Source: Planctomycetota bacterium (GTDB lineage Bacteria > Planctomycetota > Phycisphaerae > Phycisphaerales > SM1A02). Taken from it: a DNA stretch of 64,000 nucleotides. The stretch spans positions 40,208-104,207 of the forward strand of contig JAQBZO010000006.1 in assembly GCA_027622195.1 (NCBI GenBank), given 5' to 3'. The notes below the pieces were generated by a model that saw only the letters and a list, made by a program, of their open reading frames with translations, searched no databases and had not been told where the DNA came from. The position numbers were made by a program, and so were the translations under genes. Positions 44,995 through 55,186 of this stretch are shown here, in pieces (the first letter of the stretch is position 1; each line of letters starts with the position of its first letter).

Positions 44995-46719
44995 TTAGTT
45001 CACCGTCACGGTCTCGCTATTCGGTGGAGGACCAAAGACATCGTTACCGAAGTTTCGATCCAACAAGAATCCGAATCCGTAGGTCATACGCAATCCATTG
45101 CGAAACACCGCCAATGGTGTCGCCCAGAAGTCGGTGCCGATGAGGATGTGATCGTCGGGCTTGAGGATGATGTCGGGCTCTGTTCGCCGACGAATCGCCG
45201 CAAGATTCATGCGAATCGTGGCCTCGCGCCTACCTTCGATGCGGCGAGTGAGATCTACTTTTTCTGGAACAGCGATCGCACCAAATCCGCCCGCCGCGTC
45301 AATCACTCGGCTGAGCGTGAGTTCTCCAGCGGATGGCAACTGATAGACGCCGGGACGAAGCACTTCGCCGCCGATATAGACCACTCCAATAGGAGGTGGT
45401 TCAACATAGATGTAATCGCCGGGGCGAATCACAATATTTTGAATTGGGTCGCCGCGAACAAGTTTGCTGTACTCAATCTCGATGACACGCGTTGGAACAC
45501 CGAATGCTTCTGCTCCTGGTGTGCGCGGCGAGTCGAGTGACACTTCGTCTCCACCCATCACCGGCTGAGGTCCCTGCGGAGGCGTCTCGGTTCGCACCCA
45601 ACGCTGCGATTGTGGATCAAACACAAAACCAACGGGCGTGTTGTCGAGTTCAACACCTGGGTATCGATACGAATCGCCTTGTCCAGGATTGACGGGGAGA
45701 TCTTGCGCTTGCGGAATCGAGAGTCCACTCGCCATGTCCTGCGTGGCCATCGGCGTGGTCATCGCTCCGGGCGCAGTGGGTGTTGGTTCAGCGGGAAGCG
45801 AAGGAGCATCAGGTTGAAGGGCTGGCGGCTCTGGTTCGATCGTCGCAGGAGGCTCGATCGTTGCGGAAGGAGCAGCAGGCACCGTGGCTTCAGGTGTTGC
45901 TGGAGTTGTTGCACTCTCACCACCTTCAAGTCCGCGGAGAATCGCATCAATATCAAGCGGCTTGGTCGGCGTGGGCTGCACGACTGGCTTCGGAATCGTG
46001 GTTGGTTGAACCTCAGGTAAAGGCAGCGTTGGACGAGGTTGTGCATCGGCAAGCGCATCCTCGTAACGAGTCACCGTGACTTGCTTCGTGGTCGGAGGAG
46101 CACCACCCGCCATCGCGATCGCACTTCGAAGTCGAAAGTCTGACTTCGTAATCTGATACTCGTTGGGAGTGCCAACCTGTCCATCAATGGTGAAGAGGAA
46201 CCCACGTCCTTGCTCAAGCGAAACGGCCACGCGCGGCTTGCCACTAATCACGAGCCTCTCGTCAAGGATTTTCTGGACCACCGCCGACTCAAACTCTTGA
46301 AGGGTTGCACCAGCAGCATGCACATCGCCAATTTCTGGCAATCGCACGAGTCCACTTTGATCGACGTGGCGAAGTACTTCCTCTCCTCCAGGAGTCACCG
46401 CAAGATCGAAGGCAGTGATGCGAAGGATATCCCCAGGCGAGATTCTGTATTCGAGTGATTCTGGTTTCAAATCTGCCGGAACGGGAGGACCAATTTTCGC
46501 CTGAGTCACTTCTCGCTTCTCGATGACATCGAGCCGCGCGAGCACCGGCATCGTCGTGGCGGTATTGCTGAACAACCCGGTCTTACTCGGATCGAAGTAA
46601 CTGTCTGAATTGCAACTGACAAGCAGCGCCGTAAGAGTCAATCCAACAACGACTTGCATCACGTGGAGTGCCGCATCGTGTCTTCGAAGGATCAGGTTGG
46701 AATGAATGACTGAATTCAA
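44995..46719 (-). CDS. Wza-like polysaccharide export lipoprotein with SLBB domains
   Basis: The 574-residue protein carries a lipoprotein signal (VVVGLTLTALLVSC); the TTG at 46719 keeps the arginines needed before the hydrophobic core, whereas ATG 46659 would start directly at it, so the longer start is given. A Poly_export domain (SPGDILRITAFDLAVTPGGE...GLVRLPEIGDVHAAGATL) and a first SLBB-like segment (GFLFTIDGQVGTPNEYQI) precede a proline/threonine-rich insert (~240-400). A further SLBB unit follows (GVVYIGGEVLRPGVYQLPSAG). Such proteins form the outer membrane channel for capsule or EPS. It opens the exosortase operon. Confidence 0.9.
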   Translation of the reverse strand: MNSVIHSNLILRRHDAALHVMQVVVGLTLTALLVSCNSDSYFDPSKTGLFSNTATTMPVLARLDVIEKREVTQAKIGPPVPADLKPESLEYRISPGDILRITAFDLAVTPGGEEVLRHVDQSGLVRLPEIGDVHAAGATLQEFESAVVQKILDERLVISGKPRVAVSLEQGRGFLFTIDGQVGTPNEYQITKSDFRLRSAIAMAGGAPPTTKQVTVTRYEDALADAQPRPTLPLPEVQPTTIPKPVVQPTPTKPLDIDAILRGLEGGESATTPATPEATVPAAPSATIEPPATIEPEPPALQPDAPSLPAEPTPTAPGAMTTPMATQDMASGLSIPQAQDLPVNPGQGDSYRYPGVELDNTPVGFVFDPQSQRWVRTETPPQGPQPVMGGDEVSLDSPRTPGAEAFGVPTRVIEIEYSKLVRGDPIQNIVIRPGDYIYVEPPPIGVVYIGGEVLRPGVYQLPSAGELTLSRVIDAAGGFGAIAVPEKVDLTRRIEGRREATIRMNLAAIRRRTEPDIILKPDDHILIGTDFWATPLAVFRNGLRMTYGFGFLLDRNFGNDVFGPPPNSETVTVN

Positions 46720-46798
46720 GGGGCGGTGCTTTGGAAGATCCCTAATTGGAAGAATGCGATTGGCGCTGCAGAAATGCGGATTCTAGTGAAGTATTGAC
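46720..46798. promoter_or_regulatory. Gap upstream of the polysaccharide export gene with possible promoter
   Basis: This 79-base gap between pyrB (ends 46799) and the export gene is the only likely promoter position for the 16-kb run below it. It contains ATTCTA at 46780-46785, that is TAGAAT on the minus strand, 60 bases before the gene start. A good -35 match is not seen. Confidence 0.35.
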
Positions 46799-47725
46799 TT
46801 ATCGGAATTCGGTGATGAACTGCTCCAGTACGGCCATGCGTGCTGCCACACCCATGGTGACTTGGCGAAGTATGAGACTGCGGGACGAATGATCGTCGAC
46901 ACTATGGTCGATCTCGACTCCTCGGTTCACTGGTCCCGGATGCATCACGACCGTATGCGGAGCCAACTTCGCGAGCCGATCGCGATTCAGACCATAAACA
47001 GTCCGATAATCTGATGCAATCATCCCCGTGGCGGCTCTTTCCGATTGAATCCGCAGCATCATCACCCCATCCACCCCTTCCAGAGCCTCGTCAAGATCAT
47101 GAAAGATCGACACGGCGTGGGGATGAGACTCGGTGATTCCTTTGAACGACTGCGGCACGAGTGTCGGAGGTCCGACCAGCCGCACATTCGCCCCCATCGT
47201 GGTCAGTCCGTGCAGGGCACTCCTTGCGACGCGACTGTTCGCAATGTCGCCCACGATCGCGATCGTCTTCCCCTCGAGTTCTCCGAACCGCTCGGTGAGT
47301 GCGGCCAGATCAAGAATGCACTGCGTTGGATGTTCGTGTCGGCCGTCTCCCGCATTGATGACGGGGCACGAAACCGCATCGGCAACCAACTGCGCACCGC
47401 CCGAATAAGCGCATCGAAGGACAATCCCATCGACCCCCATCGCCTCAATATTGAGCGCCGTATCGATGAGCGTTTCTCCTTTGCTCGTGCTCGATCCTGA
47501 TCCACTGAGATTGATAACCGACGCACCGAGACGAATCGATGCCATCTCGAATGAGCAGCGCGTGCGGGTGGAGTCTTCGAGAAAAATGTTGGCGATCACC
47601 TTGCCTTGCAACGTGCGACGCGAATCGCCGTTCCCAGAAGCTGCCCCTCGATTGGAAAGTGTCGCGCGAACAAGTTGTTCGAGCCGTTCTTTGGGGAGTC
47701 CCCTCATGTGCAGGAAGTCCGCCAC
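46799..47725 (-). CDS. pyrB: Aspartate carbamoyltransferase catalytic subunit
   Basis: PyrB condenses carbamoyl phosphate and aspartate in pyrimidine synthesis. GTG 47725, thirteen bases after the radA stop, gives 308 residues opening VADFLHMRGLPKERLEQLV, which matches the usual LLSIxDLSxEEIxxLL start; ATG 47707 would trim it. Substrate motifs are present: FLEDSTRTRCSFEMA, KGETLIDT, HEHPTQCILDL, VGDIANSRVARS and HPGPVNRGVEI. No pyrI gene is adjacent. Confidence 0.95.
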   Translation of the reverse strand: MADFLHMRGLPKERLEQLVRATLSNRGAASGNGDSRRTLQGKVIANIFLEDSTRTRCSFEMASIRLGASVINLSGSGSSTSKGETLIDTALNIEAMGVDGIVLRCAYSGGAQLVADAVSCPVINAGDGRHEHPTQCILDLAALTERFGELEGKTIAIVGDIANSRVARSALHGLTTMGANVRLVGPPTLVPQSFKGITESHPHAVSIFHDLDEALEGVDGVMMLRIQSERAATGMIASDYRTVYGLNRDRLAKLAPHTVVMHPGPVNRGVEIDHSVDDHSSRSLILRQVTMGVAARMAVLEQFITEFR

Positions 47726-47738
47726 GCGAAAAGAAAGT

Positions 47739-49169
47739 TTACTCGACTTTCGCTTTGACGCGCGACGGCATGAATGGCGTTGATGGAGCGGCCTCGAGGA
47801 ATCCAACTGCTTCGTAAATGTTCGACGCCTTCAGGAGTTCGAGTCCTTTGGGAGCTATTCCAGTCATTCCCTTGGATGGAACGATGGCGCGACGACATCC
47901 GCGTCGTGCTGCTTCGGCAAGGCGTTGCTCGATGAAGCGCACGGGTCGGATTTCGCCGCTGAGGGCAACTTCCCCAAGCACAGCGCACGATGCGGGAAGG
48001 CTGCGCCCCAGGAATGCGCTCGCGACAGCGAGACCAACGGCGAGGTCGGCGGCGGGCTCCACAATGCGAATGCCACCTCCCGCGCTGGCGAATAAATCTT
48101 GATCGCCGAGGCGAAGTCCAGCGTGTTTCTCAAGGACGGCGATCATCATGGTGAGTCGGCCAGGATCGATTCCGCTCGACTTTCGCTTGGCATTCCCGAG
48201 GAATCCTCCTGCTGCGAGCGCTTGCACTTCAGCCATGAGGCAGCGCGAACCAGCCAGCGTTGGCACGATCACCACTCCAGGACGCGATGTGGACTCAGCA
48301 TCGAATCGCCCTTCTTCCACCTCGGCGAGCCCTGTGTTTGTCATTTCAAAGATGCCGATCTCGTGGGTGGATCCGAATCGATTCTTGACAGCGCGAACAA
48401 CTCGGTACGCATGATGGCGATCGCCTTCGAAGCCGAGCACGCAATCGACCATGTGCTCCAACATGCGAGGACCTGCGAGGTCGCCATCCTTCGTGACATG
48501 TCCAACAAGCACCACCACGATTCCAGTTGCTTTCGCAAACTGAACGAGTTCGAGGCATGAACGACGCAACTGGGTCACCGATCCAGGGAGTGCGTCGATG
48601 TCGGCGCGGTGCACAAGCTGAATACTGTCCACCACCATCACGGTTGGCTTGATTCGCTTGGCCTGCTCGAAGATGCGTGCGAGATTGGTATCGCTCAAGA
48701 GAAACAGGTTCGCGTCACGAGAGGCACTGTCTCCAGTCAGAATGCGCTGCGCCCGAAGTTTCACTTGCTGTGCGCTCTCTTCACTGCTCGCGTAGAGCGT
48801 GCGTTGACCGCGAGCGGCAAGCGACGAGAGTGCTTGCAACAACAATGTGCTTTTCCCAATGCCGGGATCGCCTCCGATCATCACTGCGGAACCTGGCACG
48901 AATCCGCCGCCCAGTGCGCGGTCGAGTTCTGAGATCCCCGTCGTGGCGCGAGTTGTCTCGGCGGTGGAGACTTCAGAAAGAGGGAGCGCGGCAGTCGTAC
49001 CTGCGGTTCCTCCGACGCTCCACGCTGGGGCACTCGATGGCGCGGCGCTCTCGTCAGCGACAAAGTCTTCGAGTGAATCCCATGCACCGCACTCTGGACA
49101 CTTACCACTCCACTTCAGTTGGACTCCGCCACACTCGCGGCAGACGAATCGTCGGGATCGCTTGGCCAT
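47739..49169 (-). CDS. radA: DNA repair protein RadA (Sms)
   Basis: RadA is a hexameric helicase-like ATPase that helps process recombination intermediates. The 476 residues contain the N-terminal zinc finger (Cys10, Cys13, Cys24, Cys27), Walker A GGDPGIGKSTLL with Lys106, Walker B MVVDSIQ, the RadA-specific VKNRFGSTHEIG motif and the Lon-like C-terminal domain (VGLAVASAFLGRSLPASCAV, GEVALSGEIRPV). Its start is MAKRSRRFVCRECGG. A 61-base gap separates it from the small gene upstream, and pyrB follows by 13 bases. Confidence 0.96.
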   Translation of the reverse strand: MAKRSRRFVCRECGGVQLKWSGKCPECGAWDSLEDFVADESAAPSSAPAWSVGGTAGTTAALPLSEVSTAETTRATTGISELDRALGGGFVPGSAVMIGGDPGIGKSTLLLQALSSLAARGQRTLYASSEESAQQVKLRAQRILTGDSASRDANLFLLSDTNLARIFEQAKRIKPTVMVVDSIQLVHRADIDALPGSVTQLRRSCLELVQFAKATGIVVVLVGHVTKDGDLAGPRMLEHMVDCVLGFEGDRHHAYRVVRAVKNRFGSTHEIGIFEMTNTGLAEVEEGRFDAESTSRPGVVIVPTLAGSRCLMAEVQALAAGGFLGNAKRKSSGIDPGRLTMMIAVLEKHAGLRLGDQDLFASAGGGIRIVEPAADLAVGLAVASAFLGRSLPASCAVLGEVALSGEIRPVRFIEQRLAEAARRGCRRAIVPSKGMTGIAPKGLELLKASNIYEAVGFLEAAPSTPFMPSRVKAKVE

Positions 49170-49230
49170 CCACCAATGTTACGAGTGTGCGGACGAACAA
49201 TTCCGAAATGGATCCGAAAGGCGAGATCGA

Positions 49231-49455
49231 CTACGACTTGGTCAACGCGCGCATGCGAGCCACCCAGTCTCCATATTCAATGAGTGCTCTGCGGCGCTCG
49301 TGCGCGGGGAGCGAAACGCCCTGATCCTTCCCGAAGGCAGTCTCTTTTCGCCAAGTCCAGTATCGACCACGAAGTCGCAGTTTTGTCGAAATCGCGAGGC
49401 GGGCGAGTGCGCACAGTGCGCGAATCGAACGAGCGATTCCGATGCGCCCTGCCAT
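49231..49455 (-). CDS. Small basic protein of unknown function
   Basis: This 74-residue frame starts at ATG 49455, which shares one base with the nuoH stop (TGATG). The product is rich in Arg and aromatic residues (RGRYWTWRKETAFGKDQG, RRALIEYGDWVARMRAL). The pattern of tryptophans with a conserved-looking ETAFG and the tight coupling argue that it is real. I recall similar short proteins in related planctomycetes, but cannot confirm this here. Function unknown. Confidence 0.65.
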   Translation of the reverse strand: MAGRIGIARSIRALCALARLAISTKLRLRGRYWTWRKETAFGKDQGVSLPAHERRRALIEYGDWVARMRALTKS

Positions 49456-50741
49456 CAATTGCCCACATCCATGGCACTGGTGCCAGGATCGACTGGACTG
49501 AAACGACTTCCGCGCAGTCCAAGTCGCGCATTGGCATTCGACTGCCGCGGCATGATTGGCTCAATCAGGTAGATGAGCGCGATACAACCGAGAGACGCGA
49601 GCCACATCCAATCCTGTGCGCCGAAGTAGACGACCAATGCAGTGACCGTCAGGACAAGGAGCGATGCTGGAATCATTCCTTCCCAAGCGAGGCGCATGAG
49701 TTGATCGAATCGAAATCGTGGCAATGTCCATCGAATCGCCATGCCGAAGGCGACGACGAGAAACACCTTGAAGAGTGTCACACCAATTTGTGCGGCGATC
49801 AGTGGGAGTCCACCCGAGAGTGGAAGGTCGAGTCCAGGCAGCAATCCGCCCACTGGATTGAGACTGAATCCGCCGAGGAAAAGCAAGACGAAGAATGCAG
49901 CACCCGTGATCATGTGGAAGTATTCCGCGAGGAAGAACATCGCGAAACGCATGCTCGAATACTCAGTGTGGTATCCACCAACGAGTTCGCTCTCTGCTTC
50001 GGCAAGATCGAATGGAGCTCTGTTTCCTTCAGCCAGCGTGCAGGCGTAGAAGAGGATGGCTGCGACGGGTTGCTGAAGAATGTTCCACGCAGTCGCTTGT
50101 TGTTGCGTGATGATGTCGTAGGGTTGCAGCGATCCCATCAAGAGTGCAACGGCGAGCAGCGAAAGTCCCATCGGGATTTCGTACGAGATGATCTGAGCGC
50201 TCGCGCGAAGTCCACCGAGGAAGGAAAACTTGCTGTTGCTTGCCCACGATCCAAGGGCGACGCCGTACACACCGAGACTGGCTGCGGCGATGAGGTAGAT
50301 GATGCCGACATTGATTGCGGCACCCGTGATCTTGACCTGCTGACCTTCGACGCCAAGGTGTGATGCGATTCCAAATGGAAGTGAGTTGAGATCCAACACT
50401 CCGCCCCAAGGAATGATGACGAACGCAATCATGGCTGGAACGATGAGCAGCATCGGACCGAGTGTGAACAGTGTTCGGTCGACTCCTGCGGGGGCATAGT
50501 CCTCTTTGAAGAAGAACTTGAGTCCGTCCGCGATTGGTTGAAGCAGTCCAAATGGACCCACTCGATTCGGACCGACGCGGTCTTGCATCCATGCGCTCAG
50601 TTTGCGCTCGAGCATGATCGCGTAGGCGCATCCCACCAGGATGACATGCAGCATCATGACGATGACAAAAGCGTTCGTGATGAGTTGTGACCATCCTCCT
50701 GTCGCAGGGACGATGGCTGGCGCAGCAGAGAGGAGGAACAT
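49455..50741 (-). CDS. nuoH: NADH-quinone oxidoreductase subunit H
   Basis: NuoH is the membrane subunit of complex I that forms much of the quinone site. The 428-residue protein, slightly longer than usual, has about eight membrane segments and the hallmark ERKLSAWMQDRVGPNRVGPFGLLQPIADGLKFFFKED. Further conserved stretches are YEIPMGLSLLAV, NRAPFDLAEAESELVGGYHTEYSSMRFAMFFLAEY and RWTLPRFRFDQLMRLAWEGMIP. No other nuo genes are nearby; it lies between carB and the 74-residue gene. Confidence 0.95.
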   Translation of the reverse strand: MFLLSAAPAIVPATGGWSQLITNAFVIVMMLHVILVGCAYAIMLERKLSAWMQDRVGPNRVGPFGLLQPIADGLKFFFKEDYAPAGVDRTLFTLGPMLLIVPAMIAFVIIPWGGVLDLNSLPFGIASHLGVEGQQVKITGAAINVGIIYLIAAASLGVYGVALGSWASNSKFSFLGGLRASAQIISYEIPMGLSLLAVALLMGSLQPYDIITQQQATAWNILQQPVAAILFYACTLAEGNRAPFDLAEAESELVGGYHTEYSSMRFAMFFLAEYFHMITGAAFFVLLFLGGFSLNPVGGLLPGLDLPLSGGLPLIAAQIGVTLFKVFLVVAFGMAIRWTLPRFRFDQLMRLAWEGMIPASLLVLTVTALVVYFGAQDWMWLASLGCIALIYLIEPIMPRQSNANARLGLRGSRFSPVDPGTSAMDVGN

Positions 50742-50757
50742 GGGGCGCGAATCCTAC

Positions 50758-53700
50758 TCAGGCAAGGGCTGTTTCGCACCGAGTGGACGCTGCGAAGGCT
50801 GGACGTGCCAAGTGCGGGAAATAGTCCTGTATGGCGCGAACATCCCAGTCTCCAGCACGAATGGCGGCGATTGCTTGGACTGCCGCGCGCGCTCCGGCAA
50901 CAGTCGTAATCATCGGCACTCCAAAACGAGTGGCGTGGGCGCGCAAACTACCTTCATCGGTGCGCGCTCCCTTGCGAGTGGGCGTGTTGATGATGAGCGC
51001 AATATCGCCGTTGGTGATGCGGTCAAGGATGTTGGGGCGAATTCCCTGTGCAATTTTTGAAATCTCTTCCACTGCGATGCCGCGTTCGGCAAGGTAAGCG
51101 CGAGTACCGATCGTGGAAAGAATTCGAAAGTTCATCTTCAACAACGACCGAGCGACTTCCACCGATTGCGCTCGGTCTCCTTCGCGCACACTCAAGAAGC
51201 AAATGCCTTCGCGCGGGAGTTTGACTCCTGCCGCCATCTGCGCTTTCGCGAACGCGACGGGGAGCGACACATCGGCTCCCATCACTTCGCCAGTCGATCG
51301 CATCTCTGGACCGAGGACCACATCGACTCCAGGGAACTTCGCGAATGGGAAGACGCTCTCCTTGACGCTATAGAAACCTGTGTCGGGTACTTCCGTGACA
51401 CCGAGTTGCTCGAGCGATGCACCCATCATGACTTTCGCGGCAATGCGCGCCCACGAAATACCCTTCGCCTTCGACACGAATGGCGCAGTGCGAGAGGCGC
51501 GAGGATTCACTTCGAGACAGTAGATGATGTCATCCTTCACCGCCATCTGCACATTCATGAGTCCTCGAACGCGCAGCGCCTTCGCGAGAGCGCGAGCTTG
51601 CCTTCGAATCTCATCAGCGATCGATTTTGGAAGCGAATACGGAGGAATCGTGCACGTGGAATCGCCCGAGTGAATCCCCGCTTCTTCAATATGTTCCATC
51701 ACGCCGCAGACAATGGCGTGGGGAGTGCCATCGGCAACGCGCAACTGCAACGATCGGCTCGCTTCATCGGGGGTGAAGTCAGCCACGACATCCACATCCA
51801 CTTCGATCGCCTCGGACAAGAACTTGTCGATGAGCACGGGGCGATCTGCGAGTTCACTGACATCCACCGCTTCAGCCATGTAGCGACGAAGAGACACTTC
51901 ATCGAAGCAGGTTTCCATGCCTCGCCCACCGAGCACATACGAGGGACGAACGAGGACTGGATATCCGACGCGCGTTGCAATCGCAACCGCTTCGGCAAGG
52001 CTGCGTGCGATGCCATTCGCGGGTTGTGCGATCCCTTGCTCTTGAAGGAGTTTCTTGAACCGATCTCGATCTTCAGCCAAGTCAATCGAATCAATTCCTG
52101 TGCCGAGCAATGGAACGCCTGCGGTATGAAGCCCGTGCGCGAGATTCAGCGGAGTCTGTCCTCCGAACTGCACGATGCATCCGACGACGCCCGCAGCGCG
52201 ATCAGGGATATCGATACCTCCGCCATTCAAGCGCTCGACCACATTCAGCACATCTTCAAGGGTGAGCGGCTCAAAAAACAGAAGGTCGCTGGTATCGAAA
52301 TCGGTCGACACTGTTTCTGGATTCGAGTTGATCATCACACTCTCGAATCCCATCTCTTTTGCAGCAAAAGCGGCCTGACAACAACAGTAGTCAAACTCGA
52401 TGCCCTGCCCGATTCGATTGGGACCTCCGCCCAGGATGACGATCTTCTGCCGATTCGTAATGCGAATCTCGTCCTCGGTCATGAGTCGACCATTGCGCTC
52501 GAACGGAGTCTCGTATGTGCTGTAGTAGTACGGCGTCACCGCTTCAAATTCAGCGGCGCACGTGTCCACCAACTTGTAGACAGGCTCGATACCAACACCC
52601 TTGCGATGCGCGCGAATGGTCAGGATGGATGCGGGAGAAAGATCGCCGAGCCAAAGGTTCGCGAGTTGGGCATCGCTGTATCCCATCTGCTTCGCACGGA
52701 ACAACAACTCGCGCGGCACCGTGGCAATCGTCTCGTGGGCAACGAGTTCGTCTTCGAATTCAACGAGTTGGCTGATCTGGTCCACAAACCACGGGTCATA
52801 TCCAGTCGCTTGCGCCACGGCGTCGATTGTCCACCCGAGCTTGAGCGCGTAGCGAACGAAATAGAGTCGGCCTTGGCTTGGAACTCCGAGTTTGCGTCGG
52901 ATGGTTTCGTCTGGAATCGGCCATTCGAGTCTCGATCCATCCGCCATTTCAAGTCCTGCGAGCGCTGCGGCGAGGTCAGCGTCGGGTCGTCCATTTCCAA
53001 GGACGACTCCAAGGCGCAACTTCGCTGCTCGGCGAGCGGCGAGCCACTTGTCGTTGCGGTCGAGTCCGAGTCCGAACCGCTTGACCTCCATCGAACGAAT
53101 CGCCTTCTGCAAACTGTCCTTGAAGGTGCGACCAATCGCCATCCCTTCGCCAACACTCTTCATCTGCGTTGTGAGGGTTTCGTCTGCTTCGGGAAACTTC
53201 TCAAAGGTCCAACGCGGCATCTTGACGACGACATAGTCGATGCTCGGCTCGAAGCATGCGCTCGTCGTGCGTGTGATGTCATTGCGCAGCTCATCCAGTG
53301 TGTATCCAACCGCCAACTTCGCGGCGATGCGAGCGATGGGGAATCCGGTCGCCTTCGAAGCGAGTGCACTCGAACGAGACACGCGCGGATTCATTTCGAT
53401 GACGACCATCTCGCCTGTCTTGGGGTCGATTCCAAACTGCACATTGGATCCGCCCGTATCCACTCCGACGGCGCGCATAATCGCGATCGCTGCGTCGCGC
53501 ATCTTCTGATACTCCTTATCAGAGAGGGTCATGATGGGAGCGACGGTGATCGAATCGCCAGTATGCACACCCATCGCATCGATGTTTTCGATGCCGCACA
53601 CGATGACGCAGTTGTCATTCTTGTCGCGAATGACTTCGAGTTCGTATTCCTTCCATCCCAAGATGCTTTGATCGATGAGCACCTGACCGATCATGCTTGC

Positions 53701-54306
53701 CGAGAGTCCGCGTTGAATGATTTCGTCGAACTCTTCACGGTTGTAGGCGATTCCGCCGCCCGATCCGCCGAGGGTAAAGGCTGGACGAATGATCGCGGGA
53801 AGTCCAATGACTTCGAGGAAGGCGCGCGCGTCCGAGAGGTTCTCGACAGTCTTCGCGAGGGGCTGGCGAAGTCCGAGCCGCTCAACGATCTGACGAAACT
53901 CCTTGCGATCCTCGGCGCGCTGAATGACTTCGCGACGAGCGCCAATCATCTCGATGCCATGCTTGGCGAGAATGGATGAGTCGTAAAGCTCGCACGCACA
54001 GTTCAGTGCCGTCTGTCCTCCCAGTGTGGGAAGGAGCGCGTCGATCGGCGTCCCGAGAAGTTTTTCGCGCTCGATGATCCGCTCAACCGCTTCGGGGACA
54101 ATCGGTTCGATGTAAGTCCGATCGCTGAACGCGGGATCGGTCATGATGGTCGCGGGATTCGAGTTCACCAACACAACGCGGTACCCCTCCTCCCTCAACG
54201 CCTTGCATGCCTGCGTTCCCGAGTAATCGAACTCGCAACCTTGTCCAATGACAATAGGTCCAGAACCGATGATGAGGATGGTGTGAATGTCGTCTCGACG
54301 TGGCAT
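50758..54306 (-). CDS. carB: Carbamoyl-phosphate synthase large subunit
   Basis: CarB makes carbamoyl phosphate from bicarbonate, ammonia and two ATP with CarA. ATG 54306 ([20 protein letters not shown]) gives 1182 residues; a GTG nine bases upstream is possible. The duplicated ATP-grasp architecture is clear: [20 protein letters not shown] and [33 protein letters not shown] and [34 protein letters not shown] and [20 protein letters not shown]. The C-terminal allosteric MGS-like domain follows ([32 protein letters not shown]). Somewhat longer than the ~1070-residue E. coli enzyme. It is followed 16 bases later by nuoH. Confidence 0.96.
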   Translation of the reverse strand: MPRRDDIHTILIIGSGPIVIGQGCEFDYSGTQACKALREEGYRVVLVNSNPATIMTDPAFSDRTYIEPIVPEAVERIIEREKLLGTPIDALLPTLGGQTALNCACELYDSSILAKHGIEMIGARREVIQRAEDRKEFRQIVERLGLRQPLAKTVENLSDARAFLEVIGLPAIIRPAFTLGGSGGGIAYNREEFDEIIQRGLSASMIGQVLIDQSILGWKEYELEVIRDKNDNCVIVCGIENIDAMGVHTGDSITVAPIMTLSDKEYQKMRDAAIAIMRAVGVDTGGSNVQFGIDPKTGEMVVIEMNPRVSRSSALASKATGFPIARIAAKLAVGYTLDELRNDITRTTSACFEPSIDYVVVKMPRWTFEKFPEADETLTTQMKSVGEGMAIGRTFKDSLQKAIRSMEVKRFGLGLDRNDKWLAARRAAKLRLGVVLGNGRPDADLAAALAGLEMADGSRLEWPIPDETIRRKLGVPSQGRLYFVRYALKLGWTIDAVAQATGYDPWFVDQISQLVEFEDELVAHETIATVPRELLFRAKQMGYSDAQLANLWLGDLSPASILTIRAHRKGVGIEPVYKLVDTCAAEFEAVTPYYYSTYETPFERNGRLMTEDEIRITNRQKIVILGGGPNRIGQGIEFDYCCCQAAFAAKEMGFESVMINSNPETVSTDFDTSDLLFFEPLTLEDVLNVVERLNGGGIDIPDRAAGVVGCIVQFGGQTPLNLAHGLHTAGVPLLGTGIDSIDLAEDRDRFKKLLQEQGIAQPANGIARSLAEAVAIATRVGYPVLVRPSYVLGGRGMETCFDEVSLRRYMAEAVDVSELADRPVLIDKFLSEAIEVDVDVVADFTPDEASRSLQLRVADGTPHAIVCGVMEHIEEAGIHSGDSTCTIPPYSLPKSIADEIRRQARALAKALRVRGLMNVQMAVKDDIIYCLEVNPRASRTAPFVSKAKGISWARIAAKVMMGASLEQLGVTEVPDTGFYSVKESVFPFAKFPGVDVVLGPEMRSTGEVMGADVSLPVAFAKAQMAAGVKLPREGICFLSVREGDRAQSVEVARSLLKMNFRILSTIGTRAYLAERGIAVEEISKIAQGIRPNILDRITNGDIALIINTPTRKGARTDEGSLRAHATRFGVPMITTVAGARAAVQAIAAIRAGDWDVRAIQDYFPHLARPAFAASTRCETALA

Positions 54307-54392
54307 CGGAGGCACTCGCTGGAGTCGTTCGGCCAGTGGATTACTGCCGCACGCCCATTCCGATCGATCCTACCACACCGCGAACGGATAAT
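54307..54392. promoter_or_regulatory. Divergent region between carB and plsC
   Basis: This 86-base gap should hold promoters for both genes. On the minus strand, TAGGAT at 54372-54367 lies 60 bases before the carB ATG and could be a -10 box; on the plus strand GGATAAT lies just before the plsC GTG and doubles as a weak ribosome site. No operator repeat is evident. Confidence 0.3.
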
Positions 54393-55145
54393 GTGCACAT
54401 TGTGGAGCCATGGCACTGGATTTCAATCATTCTTGCCGGAGGATTCGGAGGGTGGCTGTACTGGTTTGTTGCGCACGCCTTGCCGAGGTGGAAGCTGCTC
54501 CGCCGACCCACGATGTTGGATGGATGCATCATGGCGACGGCGCACCGATACCTTCGCGTTGTCCACCGTGTCCAAGGGATTGATGCACCCGACCTTCGCG
54601 ATGCAATCGATGCGCCTGGTCCCGTGATCATCATTTCGAATCACACTTCGGCGATCGACGCCTTCCTCATTCAGTGCGCCGCGCGGCGTCCACTTCGATG
54701 GTTCATGGCCGCGGACATGATGGTGTCTTTTTTGCGTCCGTTGTGGAAATACGAAGAGATCATTCCCGTGTACTACGACGCTCGTGATGGACGAGCGGCC
54801 GTCGAGGCGATTCGACACCTTCGCGCAGGAAACGGGCTCGCCCTCTTTCCAGAAGGAGGGATCGAGCGTCCCGCGCAACGAGTCAAACCATTCCAGGGTG
54901 GATTCGCAACCTTCGCCGTCAAGACTGGCGCGCGGATCGTCGTCTGCGCCGTGGATGGAACACCGACGACAACCCACCCCTTCGCCGCCATGTTTATGCC
55001 ATCACGGGCACGCATCCGACTCGTCTCAGTTCACAAGGCGCCAACCGCGACGGAGGGTGCGGCGCTGATCGAAACCATTCGGCGAGAGATTGCAGCGACA
55101 CTCGGTTGGCCACTCGATGACATTCCGCTCGAACATTTGCGCTAA
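54393..55145 (+). CDS. plsC: 1-acyl-sn-glycerol-3-phosphate acyltransferase
   Basis: PlsC acylates lysophosphatidic acid at the membrane to make phosphatidic acid. GTG 54393 is chosen; the frame is open from a GTG at 54300, but that overlaps the divergent carB start. About 250 residues include an N-terminal membrane segment (WISIILAGGFGGWLYWFVAH), acyltransferase motif I NHTSAID, motif II region WKYEEIIPVYYD and motif III FPEGGIERPAQRVKPFQGGF, then VCAVDGTP. Motif III has GGIER rather than the common GTRS. Family firm, substrate inferred. Confidence 0.85.
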   Translation: MHIVEPWHWISIILAGGFGGWLYWFVAHALPRWKLLRRPTMLDGCIMATAHRYLRVVHRVQGIDAPDLRDAIDAPGPVIIISNHTSAIDAFLIQCAARRPLRWFMAADMMVSFLRPLWKYEEIIPVYYDARDGRAAVEAIRHLRAGNGLALFPEGGIERPAQRVKPFQGGFATFAVKTGARIVVCAVDGTPTTTHPFAAMFMPSRARIRLVSVHKAPTATEGAALIETIRREIAATLGWPLDDIPLEHLR

Positions 55146-55186
55146 TCCGCACAGTCGCACGAAGAACGCGCGGGTACGCTGCGCGA

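Noticed and set aside
51166..53979. 937-residue plus strand frame opposite carB
   Set aside because: It is a very long antisense frame, but carB on the other strand is fully conserved and the antisense product is His/Arg/Asp rich with no domain; such frames are common opposite GC-rich genes.
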